64,000 nt of DNA from contig CATXEA010000009.1 of assembly GCA_958367245.1 (NCBI GenBank), forward strand, positions 45,561 through 109,560, in the 5' to 3' direction. Source of the DNA: an uncultured Blautia sp. Its GTDB lineage: Bacteria; Bacillota; Clostridia; Lachnospirales; Lachnospiraceae. A program made the position numbers and the translations under genes. Shown here piece after piece: positions 35,529 to 43,691 of the stretch; positions within the stretch are counted from its first letter, which is position 1, and each line of letters opens with the position of its first letter. Below the pieces are notes generated by a model. That model was not told where the DNA came from and made no database searches. It was given only the letters and a program-made list of their open reading frames with translations.

Positions 35529-35713
35529 GAAGGAGAGCCGGGTCGTATCAACCCGGCTAAGTATGAAAAAGAAAAAAGTTATGGTATCTATATGATTAAA
35601 AAGCTTTCGCCTGATTCTTAGGCGTTTGCTTTATTTGCTTATTAATATACAGGAGAATTGTGAGGAAACTGTGAGGAGGTTTTGAAAAAACAGTGATAAA
35701 ATTATAAAGAACT
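35529..35713 (+). repeat. Structured leader repeat, copy B
   Basis: Second copy of the same unit, about 107 bases upstream of guaA. The hairpin keeps AGCCGGGT/ACCCGGCT with a 7-base loop, the TTATTAATATAC block and TGTGAGGAAACTGTGAG are identical, while the middle has diverged or been replaced. No purine riboswitch consensus is visible here. Confidence 0.65.
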
Positions 35714-35819
35714 TCTAAAAATAAATAGAGAATAACTCAAAAAAATTGTTGTAAAAATTTCTGCTTTACTTTATAATGAGCACCAGAAAAAATTGAATGA
35801 TTAATTAAGGAGGAAACAA

Positions 35820-37364
35820 ATGAAGAGAGAAACAGTTGTTGTGCTTGATTTTGGCGGACAGTACAATCAGTTGATTGCCCGTCGCGTCAGAGAATGTAAT
35901 GTTTACTGTGAGATTTACTCCTACAAGACAGAGATAGAGAAAATTAAAGCGATTCAGCCGAAGGGAATTATTTTCACAGGCGGACCGAACAGTTGTTATG
36001 AAGAAGGAGCTCCGACTTATGCAAAGGAGATTTTTGAGCTTGGAATCCCGATTCTGGGCATCTGCTACGGTTCTCAGCTTATGATGCATCTTCTTGGAGG
36101 CAAGGTAGAAAAAGCTCCTGTACGTGAGTATGGAAAAATAGAAGTAAATGTGGATACAGAATCTAAGCTGTTTACAGATGTGTCTCAGAAGACAATTTGC
36201 TGGATGAGTCACAATGATTATATATCAAAGATTGCGCCGGATTTCAGAGTATGCGCATGGACACCGGACTGTCCGGTTGCGGCAGCAGAAAATCCTGATA
36301 AAAAGCTTTATGCAATCCAGTTCCATCCGGAGGTTCTGCATACACAGGAAGGTAAAAAGATGCTCTCCAATTTTGTCTATCATGTATGTGGATGTACCGG
36401 TGACTGGAAAATGGATTCCTTTGTGGAAGAATCCATCAAGACTATTCGCGAAAAAGTCGGGAACGGCAAAGTTCTCTGCGCGCTTTCCGGCGGCGTAGAT
36501 TCTTCTGTAGCTGCGGTTATGCTTTCGAAAGCAGTCGGAAATCAGCTTACCTGTGTATTTGTAGACCACGGACTTCTTCGAAAAAATGAAGGCGATGAAG
36601 TGGAAGCTGTTTTCGGACCGGATGGACAGTATGACTTAAACTTTATCCGTGTGAACGCGCAGGAAAGGTTTTATGAGAAACTGAAGGGTGTAGAAGAACC
36701 GGAGGACAAGCGTAAGATTATCGGAGAGGAATTCATCCGTGTATTTGAGGAAGAAGCGAAAAAAATCGGGGCAGTAGATTTTCTGGTACAGGGAACTATT
36801 TATCCGGATGTTGTGGAGAGCGGCGTAGGCGGCGAATCTACAGTGATCAAATCCCATCATAATGTAGGAGGACTTCCGGATTATGTAGATTTCAAAGAAA
36901 TTATTGAGCCGCTGCGTGACCTTTTCAAGGATGAAGTTCGTAAGGCAGGACTGGAACTGGGTATTCCGGAATATCTTGTCTACAGACAGCCATTCCCGGG
37001 ACCGGGTCTTGGAATCCGAATCATCGGCGAAGTAACTGCCGAAAAAGTAAAAATGGTTCAGGATGCAGACGCAATCTGGCGTGAGGAAATCATCAAAGCC
37101 GGTGTGGACAAACAGATTGGACAGTATTTCGCAGCGCTTACAAATATGCGCTCTGTAGGCGTTATGGGTGACGAAAGAACCTACGACTACGCTGTGGCGC
37201 TGCGCGCCGTAACCACCACCGATTTCATGACCGCCGAAAGCGCCGAAATCCCATGGGAAGTTATCGGCAAAGCCACCAGCCGAATCGTAAATGAAGTAAA
37301 ACACATCAATAGAGTATTTTATGACTGCACGGGAAAACCGCCGGCGACGATTGAGTTTGAATAA
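35820..37364 (+). CDS. guaA: GMP synthase (glutamine-hydrolysing)
   Basis: 514 residues, complete. The class I glutamine amidotransferase domain has the catalytic Cys in GICYGSQLMM near residue 81 and the His/Glu in FHPEV near 168. The ATP-pyrophosphatase domain has LSGGVDSSVAAVML near 222, and the C-terminal dimerisation domain ends GKPPATIEFE. It converts XMP to GMP. RBS AAGGAGGAAAC. Its 3' end is the target of the 21.9-kb element, which starts six bases after the stop and separates guaA from its probable native terminator, now at 59257. Confidence 0.97.
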   Translation: MKRETVVVLDFGGQYNQLIARRVRECNVYCEIYSYKTEIEKIKAIQPKGIIFTGGPNSCYEEGAPTYAKEIFELGIPILGICYGSQLMMHLLGGKVEKAPVREYGKIEVNVDTESKLFTDVSQKTICWMSHNDYISKIAPDFRVCAWTPDCPVAAAENPDKKLYAIQFHPEVLHTQEGKKMLSNFVYHVCGCTGDWKMDSFVEESIKTIREKVGNGKVLCALSGGVDSSVAAVMLSKAVGNQLTCVFVDHGLLRKNEGDEVEAVFGPDGQYDLNFIRVNAQERFYEKLKGVEEPEDKRKIIGEEFIRVFEEEAKKIGAVDFLVQGTIYPDVVESGVGGESTVIKSHHNVGGLPDYVDFKEIIEPLRDLFKDEVRKAGLELGIPEYLVYRQPFPGPGLGIRIIGEVTAEKVKMVQDADAIWREEIIKAGVDKQIGQYFAALTNMRSVGVMGDERTYDYAVALRAVTTTDFMTAESAEIPWEVIGKATSRIVNEVKHINRVFYDCTGKPPATIEFE

Positions 37365-37365
37365 G

Positions 37366-37370
37366 AAGGC
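37366..37370 (+). other. Target-site duplication, guaA side (AAGGC)
   Basis: AAGGC immediately before the first TGTTCC end; the identical 5 bases follow the last ACA at 59246-59250. Tn7-type transposition makes 5-bp duplications. Confidence 0.75.
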
Positions 37371-37747
37371 TGTTCCACGCAACCCCCTTTTGGCATTTTT
37401 TTGCTAATTTCATTTGGAAAAAACAAAAAAACATCCCCAAAAAAGCGTGAATAATCAAGAATAAAAATAAAAAAAGAACCCCCAAAAACCTTGTACAGGA
37501 ACTAGCCTGAACAAGGTTTTTTTAATAGAAAAGAAAACCTGAAAAAAGAAAAAAGCCTGAAAAACAAAGGGTTTCCGAAAGAAAGTTCGCAAAGAAAATG
37601 CCAAATCCTGCCGCCTTTGAATGAAGGGGAAAGACGGGAAGGAAAAAGAATAAAAAAAGAATAGTATGAATTTTTAGAGAAAAAGAGAAAAAAGAAAATG
37701 CAAAGTGAGATTCGCAAAAAAATGCAAAGTGGGTTTCACGCAAGACA
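37371..37747 (+). repeat. 377-bp two-ended unit, copy 1
   Basis: Starts TGTTCCACGCAACCC and ends TTTCACGCAAGACA. The left end has the block GGCATTTTTTTGCTAATTTC (37392-37411). The right end has two related blocks on the opposite strand: the reverse complement of 37581-37602 reads GGCATTTTCTTTGCGAAC, and that of 37707-37725 reads GCATTTTTTTGCGAATCTC. These look like TnsB-binding sites in inverted orientation. No gene fits inside. It is base-for-base identical to 58869-59245. Confidence 0.85.
37484..37523. terminator. Bidirectional terminator inside unit copy 1
   Basis: AAAAACCTTGT-A-CAGG pairs with CCTG-A-ACAAGGTTTTTTT. It probably ends guaA transcription now that the native terminator is displaced, and insulates the element. 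Confidence 0.75.
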
Positions 37748-37767
37748 TAGAGAAAAATAAAAAAGGC

Positions 37768-37940
37768 GTTTTTGGGAGCTGTTTTTGGGGAAAATACCAC
37801 TCAAAAAGTGGTTTTTGGGAGAAAAAGGAGGGAAAAAGGCAAAAAATCTTCCCAAATCCAGAAGAGAAATTCATTTCTGGGAATGTTTTTGGGAAAAACA
37901 GACGGGTATTTATTTTTGGGGGAATTTTTGGGAAAAAGAA
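37768..37940 (+). repeat. Cluster of TTTTTGGGA repeats ahead of the tns operon
   Basis: GTTTTTGGGA or close variants recur six times (near 37770, 37784, 37812, 37883, 37915 and 37925), some flanked by the short palindrome CCACTCAAAAAGTGG. They lie between the 377-bp unit and the tnsA-like gene and could be transposase or regulator binding sites, or promoter-proximal control of the tns genes. Confidence 0.55.
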
Positions 37941-37954
37941 AGGAGAAGCGGAGA

Positions 37955-38302
37955 ATGATAAAAAAGAATTTTAAAGGTCGCTGTCGGAAAAGGATGACCC
38001 CGAAATGCAAAGAAGTGGTAAAGACATATAATGCTATTCAGGAGGCGTATGTGGATGTGCTGGAAGGAAAAGAAGAAATCAAAGAGTATCAATGCAATGT
38101 ACTGTTAGAGGGTCTGGAAATCGGTGAGTATAGTTCTGATTTTCTGTGTGTAAAAGAAAATGGGGATATGATGGTTCGGGAGTGCGTGGAGAGACGGTAC
38201 CTGATGAAACCGATGACAGTGAAATTGCTGGATGCCTCCTGGGAATATTGGACGCGTAGGGGGATTGAAGACTGGGGGCTGGTAATAGATGCAGAAAAAT
38301 AA
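37955..38302 (+). CDS. TnsA-like endonuclease-fold protein, catalytic Lys apparently missing
   Basis: 115 residues from the ATG at 37955 (AGGAG nine bases upstream). The pattern fits the TnsA N-terminal nuclease: YNAIQEAYVDVLEG (candidate catalytic Glu), then IKEYQCN, EYSSDFLCVKENGD (Asp in SDF), RECVERRYLMKPMTVKLL and SWEYWTRRGIEDWGLVID. In active TnsA the third block ends in a Lys (xVK or ExK); here it reads ECV. It is also short, without the C-terminal DNA-binding domain. TnsA cuts the non-transferred strand. If this copy cannot, transposition would be replicative and give cointegrates, as the flanking repeats suggest. It overlaps tnsB by 14 bases. Confidence 0.65.
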   Translation: MIKKNFKGRCRKRMTPKCKEVVKTYNAIQEAYVDVLEGKEEIKEYQCNVLLEGLEIGEYSSDFLCVKENGDMMVRECVERRYLMKPMTVKLLDASWEYWTRRGIEDWGLVIDAEK

Positions 38303-40109
38303 GATATATAGATATAGGGACAGGATTATAAGGATTCTGGATGTGAAGGAAGGGGAAGTCCTTGTCATCGACTGTGTGAAAAAGACAATGCCCCGGTGGA
38401 TAAATCATCTTGATTTGGCAGAGAGTGTGGAAATGTCAGAGGAAGAGCTGAGGGAAGAACTGGAGGCAGGGATTCCAGAGAAGATATCCTCAATGAGCGC
38501 GCGGGAGATGCAGAAACGGTTTTCTGTCATTGCGGGGATTCTCCCCTATGTCGGAGAAAAAAAGAAGAGAAGCCTTTTAATCCAAGAATGTGCTGGACAA
38601 TATGGAGTCAGCCAGAATACGGTAAAGAATTATCTTATGGCATATCTTATTTACCAGGATATGACGGCGCTTGCTCCAAAGGAGAAGACAGGGAAGAGAG
38701 AGCTGACAAAGGACGAAAAAAATATGCGCTGGGCTTTGAACAAATTTTATTATACAAGGCAGAGACAAAGTTTAAAGACTGCATACACCCTGATGCTAAA
38801 AGAAAAGTATTGTGATACAGAGGGAAAACTAAAGGATGAGTACCCGTCTATTTACCAGTTCCGGTATTTTTATGAGAAGACAAGAAAACTTCAGAATCTA
38901 TACATTTCCCGCAATGGGTTGAAGGATTATCAGAGGAATCAAAGACCTCTCCTGGGAGATGGGATACAGGCATTCGCATTTCCTGGTGTAGGGATGCTGG
39001 ATGCCACTATATGCGATATCTACTTAGTGGATGAGGCGAGGAATGTAGTTGGTCGTCCGATGCTGCTTGCCTGCATAGATGCGTACAGTTCCTTTTGTTA
39101 TGGTTACAGCCTGGTATTGGAAGGCGGGGTCTATTCTATTCGGAGCTTGCTGAACCAGGTGATAGAGGATAAGGTGGCCTGGTGCCGGAAGTTTGGGATT
39201 GTGATTCGGCGGGAACAATGGGACTGCGATTGCCTGCCGGGTGTGATGATTACAGATATGGGGGCAGAGTATGCATCCGGAAATTTTGAGCAGATAACGG
39301 AATTGGGAGTAAGGGTCATAAATCTTCCGGCATACAGACCGGAACTGAAAGGGGCTGTGGAAAAGTTCTTTGATTTGATACAGTCAGAGTATAAAAAAAT
39401 CTTAAAGGGAAAAGGTGTGATAGAAGATGATTATAAGGAACGGGGAGCGCGGGACTACAGAAAAGATGCCTGCCTCACAATGGATGATTTTGAAAAGGTA
39501 GTCTTGAGGTGCATAATCTACTACAATTCTCAGCGCATTATTGAAAATTTTCCGTATACAGAAGAGATGCTGGAGGATGGAATCCGTCCGTATGCTGCAT
39601 CTATATTTCAGTGGGGGAGAGAGCATCTGAAGCCTGCTTTGATTCCGGTTTCCCGGAAAGCGCTGGTACAGACCTTGCTTCCGAGAGCATCCGGACGGTT
39701 CACCCGGTCAGGCTTAAAGGTAAACGGGATGCGGTACCATAAAGAAGGGTATACAGAACAATATTTGCAGGGTGGGGAGGCTATAGTGGCTTATAATCCG
39801 GAGGATATCAGCTGTGTGTGGCTGGTCAGTGATGGGGAATATGAGGAATTTTATCTGATAGAAAGCCGGTTTCGGGGGAAGACCCTGGCTGAGTCCCTGG
39901 AACTGAAAAAGGAGTGCAGGGAAATGATAAAAAGTGCAGACCGGGAAAATACGCAGGCCAGGATTGAGCTTGCCCGGCATATACAGGGGATATCTGGACA
40001 GTCCTGGTGCAGGGAGGATGTAAGGATAAAGGATATCCGCCCTGCCAGGGAAAGGGAACAAAGGAAGCGGCATAGAGATTTCGTAGAAGGAGATGGATTC
40101 AATGGATGA
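38289..40109 (+). CDS. tnsB: TnsB/TniA-type DDE transposase
   Basis: 606 residues. An N-terminal helical DNA-binding part is followed by an integrase core: first Asp in GMLDATICDI near residue 238, second Asp in MITDMGAEY near 323, Glu in KGAVEKFF near 358. The C-terminal beta-barrel and tail (Arg/Glu-rich) would contact TnsC. It binds the element ends and joins 3' ends to the target. RBS is inside the upstream gene, which it overlaps, indicating translational coupling. All three acidic residues are present. Confidence 0.9.
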   Translation: MQKNKIYRYRDRIIRILDVKEGEVLVIDCVKKTMPRWINHLDLAESVEMSEEELREELEAGIPEKISSMSAREMQKRFSVIAGILPYVGEKKKRSLLIQECAGQYGVSQNTVKNYLMAYLIYQDMTALAPKEKTGKRELTKDEKNMRWALNKFYYTRQRQSLKTAYTLMLKEKYCDTEGKLKDEYPSIYQFRYFYEKTRKLQNLYISRNGLKDYQRNQRPLLGDGIQAFAFPGVGMLDATICDIYLVDEARNVVGRPMLLACIDAYSSFCYGYSLVLEGGVYSIRSLLNQVIEDKVAWCRKFGIVIRREQWDCDCLPGVMITDMGAEYASGNFEQITELGVRVINLPAYRPELKGAVEKFFDLIQSEYKKILKGKGVIEDDYKERGARDYRKDACLTMDDFEKVVLRCIIYYNSQRIIENFPYTEEMLEDGIRPYAASIFQWGREHLKPALIPVSRKALVQTLLPRASGRFTRSGLKVNGMRYHKEGYTEQYLQGGEAIVAYNPEDISCVWLVSDGEYEEFYLIESRFRGKTLAESLELKKECREMIKSADRENTQARIELARHIQGISGQSWCREDVRIKDIRPAREREQRKRHRDFVEGDGFNG

Positions 40110-41349
40110 TATACTGATGATGATACCTGAGATGAAGACTGGGGAGGCGTTAAAGGAAAGTCTGGGGATTTATCCGTCTTATGAGGAGAGCATCCGGAAT
40201 GGAGGAACGCGGGAACGGTTGATGGCGCTGTCTTCTGTGTATGATGTTTATGTACCGGGCAGGATGTCGGTGGAGATTTATCATAAACTATATATGGCAG
40301 TGATTCGCTCTCTGCAGAAAAAGGGGACAATCCAGGCGGTGCGCCAACAGTCTGAAAATGGAAAGGGTGTACGGGGGAAAGAGTTTCAGGGGATTTTGGG
40401 GGGCTCGGATTCTTTTACGATAATTGGGAAATCCGGAATCGGGAAAAGTTCTGCTATCAGCAGGGCAATCCATCTGATTACGGAAGGGAAAGTTCTGGAA
40501 ACAGAACATCCTTACCAAAAAATAGCAGCCTGTATATCTGTCCAGTGTCCTTTTGATGCATCGGTCAAGGGGCTTATGCTGGAAATTCTGCGTAGGATTG
40601 ATGAATGCCTGGACAGCAATTACTACAAGAATGCAGTAAAAGCCCGAGCGACGACAGATATGCTCATCGGGGCGGTATCCCAGGCGGCGCTAAACCATAT
40701 CGGACTTCTGGTAGTGGATGAAATACAGAATGTGGCAAACTCCAAAAACGGGAAAAACCTGATAGGTTCTCTGACTCAGTTAATTAATAGCAGTGGAATT
40801 TCTGTCTGTATGGTAGGGACACCGGATAGCGTCCCATTTTTTGAACAGGCAATGCAGCTTGCGCGCAGGTCTTTGGGTCTGCAGTACGGAGTAATGGGGT
40901 TCCGGGAAGAGTTCTTTGAAGTCTGCAGGGTATTGTTTTATTACCAGTATGTCCGGGAAAAAGCAGAGTTGACGGATGCAGTTTTAGAGTGGTTGTATGA
41001 GCATTGTGGAGGGAATGTTTCTGTTCTGGTATCTTTAATCCACGATGCACAAGAACTTTCTATCCTGGATGGGAGGGAAAGATTGGATATCCAGGCGCTG
41101 GAAAAAGCATATGTGGAACGTCTGGCAATGTTGCATCCTTATCTGAAAGACGATGTGCGGAAGAAAAAACAGTGTTCTGAAAGTAGAAAAAAGATGGATT
41201 TAAAAAATATGGTGAAAGACGACAGTCCTGCTGATGTATTAGAGGGACAGAAAGGATATGCGGATGTGGCTGCGGAAGCAAAAGAGAGAAAGGGAGATTT
41301 ACTTACAGTCCTGAGGAAATCGTTTCCAGTAGAGGAGGTGGAGATATGA
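40093..41349 (+). CDS. tnsC: TnsC/TniB-type AAA+ ATPase
   Basis: 418 residues. Walker A TIIGKSGIGKSS near residues 109-120 and Walker B LLVVDEIQNV near 205-214. It links target-bound TniQ to the transposase and controls site choice and immunity. It overlaps tnsB by 17 bases and tniQ by 4. The C-terminal 90 residues are charged and variable. Confidence 0.9.
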   Translation: MDSMDDILMMIPEMKTGEALKESLGIYPSYEESIRNGGTRERLMALSSVYDVYVPGRMSVEIYHKLYMAVIRSLQKKGTIQAVRQQSENGKGVRGKEFQGILGGSDSFTIIGKSGIGKSSAISRAIHLITEGKVLETEHPYQKIAACISVQCPFDASVKGLMLEILRRIDECLDSNYYKNAVKARATTDMLIGAVSQAALNHIGLLVVDEIQNVANSKNGKNLIGSLTQLINSSGISVCMVGTPDSVPFFEQAMQLARRSLGLQYGVMGFREEFFEVCRVLFYYQYVREKAELTDAVLEWLYEHCGGNVSVLVSLIHDAQELSILDGRERLDIQALEKAYVERLAMLHPYLKDDVRKKKQCSESRKKMDLKNMVKDDSPADVLEGQKGYADVAAEAKERKGDLLTVLRKSFPVEEVEI

Positions 41350-42749
41350 TTCCTTTTTTTCCAGAACCCTACCCGGATGAACTGTTATACAGTCTGCTGG
41401 CAAGGTATTATGTGAAATCCGGTTATTTGTCTTTTGTGTATGCAGTGGAGGATTTGTATGTTCATCCTTATACAAGACCGGATGTAGAGTTTATTAATGA
41501 ACTAAGACCGGAAGTGTTGGAATTGCTTAGCCGGAAATGCAGTTTAGAGACTCTGATACAAAAGCATACGATGTTTGCCTCTTATGGAAGGTTCCTGCCG
41601 GGAGAGCGAAAGAGGGAGGCGTATAATGCGCTTTTGGCAATGCACGGGAATTTTAATAACCTTTTATCCTTACCGAAGAATCAGCGAGGGAACGGAAGAT
41701 TTCTCCGATACTGTCCGGTGTGTGCAGGGGAAGACAGAAAGAAGTATGGACAGGCTTACTGGCATAGGGGAGCGCAGATACAGGGGCTTGGAATCTGTGT
41801 AAAACACGGATGCTGCCTAAAAGAAAGTGCGGTTCCTATGAACCGGAAGGCAACTCCGGGATTATGGGATGCAGAATCCATCATACCGGAACAGGAAGAG
41901 GTCGTGCTGTGTGAGGATAAGAGAATGCAGGAAACCGCAAGATATGCAAACCGTGTGTTTTATGCAGATATGGATTTTGCAAATAAAGTGCAGGCTGCAG
42001 ATTTGCTGAAAGCTTATTTAGGAAGATACCGGCGGACGGATTCCGGAGCAAGTATCAGTTTGGAAAACCTGTACAGGGATTACCGGGCGTTTTACAAAGA
42101 AAAGGCGGCAATGACAAAACTGCAGATACAAAAAACCCTGAACGGGGTGCGCTGGGATTTTTGGGGCATCTGCCAGTTAGGGATGTTTGCGGGGGTGCCT
42201 GTAGAAGAACTGGTAAGGATACCGGATATCTCAGAAAAGATAAGGAGTCCTGTTTTCCAGCAGGTATCGGAAGAGTTGGGAGTTGAATATGGACTGGTGC
42301 AGAAAATCGGGGATGCTGTCCTAAGGCATTATGAAGGCAGGGAACAGATACAGAGACGAAGGAGAAACGATGTATGGGAACGGATGGATAAAGAACTGTT
42401 GCCGGAAGTGGAAAAGACCATCCAGTATTTAAAAGGAGATGGGATGGTACGCCCTCAGAGGGTTACCGTGTCGTCTGTTACCAGGGCAATGGGGCTTCCA
42501 GATAAGCGGTTTGAAAAACTGCCTGGATGCAGGCGGGTGATTCTGGACTGCCAGGTAAGCCAGGAAGAATATTGGGCAGAGGAGACGGTGTGGGCATACC
42601 GGAAATTAATAAGGGAAGGAGAGGATGTCACCTGGAGCCGGATTCGGAGACTTATAAATATCCGGAAGGTGGATTTTCAGAAGTGCAGGCCTTTTCTTCA
42701 GAAGTATGCAGATAAGACCGAAGAGACCTGTATATGCAGGGTGATATAA
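41346..42749 (+). CDS. tniQ: TniQ/TnsD-type target-selection protein
   Basis: 467 residues. The N-terminal TniQ domain begins FFPEPYPDELLYSLLARY; the zinc-binding part has RYCPVCAGED near residue 121 and GICVKHGCCL near 150. A helix-rich C-terminal half (SVTRAMGLPDKRFEKLPGC, then ITWSR-like repeats) resembles TnsD DNA-binding extensions. Because the element lies at a fixed-looking position just behind guaA, this protein probably recognises the guaA 3' coding end; that is inference. Confidence 0.87.
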   Translation: MIPFFPEPYPDELLYSLLARYYVKSGYLSFVYAVEDLYVHPYTRPDVEFINELRPEVLELLSRKCSLETLIQKHTMFASYGRFLPGERKREAYNALLAMHGNFNNLLSLPKNQRGNGRFLRYCPVCAGEDRKKYGQAYWHRGAQIQGLGICVKHGCCLKESAVPMNRKATPGLWDAESIIPEQEEVVLCEDKRMQETARYANRVFYADMDFANKVQAADLLKAYLGRYRRTDSGASISLENLYRDYRAFYKEKAAMTKLQIQKTLNGVRWDFWGICQLGMFAGVPVEELVRIPDISEKIRSPVFQQVSEELGVEYGLVQKIGDAVLRHYEGREQIQRRRRNDVWERMDKELLPEVEKTIQYLKGDGMVRPQRVTVSSVTRAMGLPDKRFEKLPGCRRVILDCQVSQEEYWAEETVWAYRKLIREGEDVTWSRIRRLINIRKVDFQKCRPFLQKYADKTEETCICRVI

Positions 42750-42790
42750 GTGCTTATGGTAAGGAAATAGAAGAGGGATTAAATTCGCTA

Positions 42791-42819
42791 TTGATATTTT
42801 TGAAACTATTGCATATAAT
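42791..42819 (+). promoter_or_regulatory. Sigma-A promoter for the structured RNA
   Basis: TTGATA at 42791-42796 and perfect TATAAT at 42814-42819 with 17-base spacing; transcription would start at about 42826. Confidence 0.75.
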
Positions 42820-42825
42820 ATAGAT

Positions 42826-43017
42826 GAGAACAAGTATGTTCTTATTTATGTAATCAGCAGGCATCTTGAATGTCTGTGGTCGGTAAGTGCGTATGGCTTC
42901 GTCAGAGGAGTGATACGCATTGACATCACTGGGGTTTGCACAGTTTCCACAATCTGACTAGGGTGAAACCGAAAGAAAATGTGTTAAAAGGCTTCGTTTT
43001 ACGAGGCCTTTTATTTT
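42826..43017 (+). ncRNA. Structured RNA / leader with intrinsic terminator, unrecognised
   Basis: About 190 bases from the promoter to a terminator. Visible helices: AGAACA/TGTTCT (42827-42842), CAGGCAT/ATGTCTG (42858-42876), TGCGTAT/ATACGCA (42888-42919), and a possible long-range pair GTCAGA (42901-42906) with TCTGAC (42953-42958) that would make a pseudoknot. The terminator AAAAGGCTTCG/CGAGGCCTTTT plus T-run is at 42986-43017. No open frame of note. The next gene's ribosome site follows within about 8 bases, so it may be a riboswitch-like attenuator or a stand-alone RNA. I match it to no known class. Confidence 0.6.
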
Positions 43018-43036
43018 TGGACTTAAGGAGAATTAT

Positions 43037-43645
43037 ATGGCGGATATACTATATGATGCGGCTATTAGATACAAACAGTTAGAGAATACTATTTATAAAA
43101 TTGTTGTTGGAAGGAAAGGGAAGGCATATACAATACAGTTGCACTTTCCGCCTGAATCATTTTTTCATCTGGCAGGATTGCAGCATCTTACTGATATAAC
43201 ATTTCCATCAAAAAATAAAGAGCGTATTTATAAAGAAATCCTAAAGCGCAACTTGACATTGCAGGATATCCAAAAATCTATTTTTTTTGACGGTTGCTAT
43301 ATTGAAGAACGATTAAACGATTTTATGTTTTTAGAACAGTTATTGGATTCGAATTCTGTCACTTATTTAATAAATAATAAAAGGTATATTCAGTATACAA
43401 AGATTAAATCTGATTATTTATGTGAACGTAATATCAATTCTGATATCATCTATTTGTTTATTGTCCAAGAACGAAAGAATCCCAAGTTTGAGAATGAATG
43501 TAAAGGATGTTCTTTATTTACTAAGCACGATATAAATTACACCTATGGTACATCTAAAACAACAACTTTATTAATAGAAAAAGAAGTTCAAAATGTTACA
43601 TATCAAATATTTAAAAACCCTGCATATAAAGAACCTGCTTCATAG
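43037..43645 (+). CDS. PBECR4-like nuclease-fold protein
   Basis: 202 residues. The segment IVVGRKGKAYTIQLHFPPES followed by FFHLAGLQHL and the block KERIYKEILKRNLTLQDIQK resemble the PBECR4 family (phage barnase-EndoU-ColicinE5/D-RelE-like), proteins of mobile elements suggested to be toxins or RNases. Catalytic residues cannot be assigned by eye. No adjacent antitoxin is evident. TAAGGAG precedes the ATG directly behind the terminator of the structured RNA, which may control it. AT-rich compared with the tns genes. Confidence 0.6.
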   Translation: MADILYDAAIRYKQLENTIYKIVVGRKGKAYTIQLHFPPESFFHLAGLQHLTDITFPSKNKERIYKEILKRNLTLQDIQKSIFFDGCYIEERLNDFMFLEQLLDSNSVTYLINNKRYIQYTKIKSDYLCERNINSDIIYLFIVQERKNPKFENECKGCSLFTKHDINYTYGTSKTTTLLIEKEVQNVTYQIFKNPAYKEPAS

Positions 43646-43649
43646 AGAA

Positions 43650-43685
43650 GGCGTGTGAAAAATGAGAGAATGTTTTTCACACGCC
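43650..43685. terminator. Bidirectional terminator
   Basis: GGCGTGTGAAAAA pairs perfectly with TTTTTCACACGCC, flanked by A/G and T runs, between converging genes. Confidence 0.85.
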
Positions 43686-43691
43686 TTTTTC

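Noticed and set aside
35242..35819. Purine riboswitch before guaA
   Set aside because: The conserved purine-aptamer loops and stem pattern are not visible; only the duplicated GC hairpin and TGTGAG repeats are.
42880..43017. Group II intron, RNase P or cyclic-di-GMP riboswitch
   Set aside because: The GGGTGAAACCG stretch suggested RNase P or riboswitch cores, but the remaining conserved segments of those families are absent.
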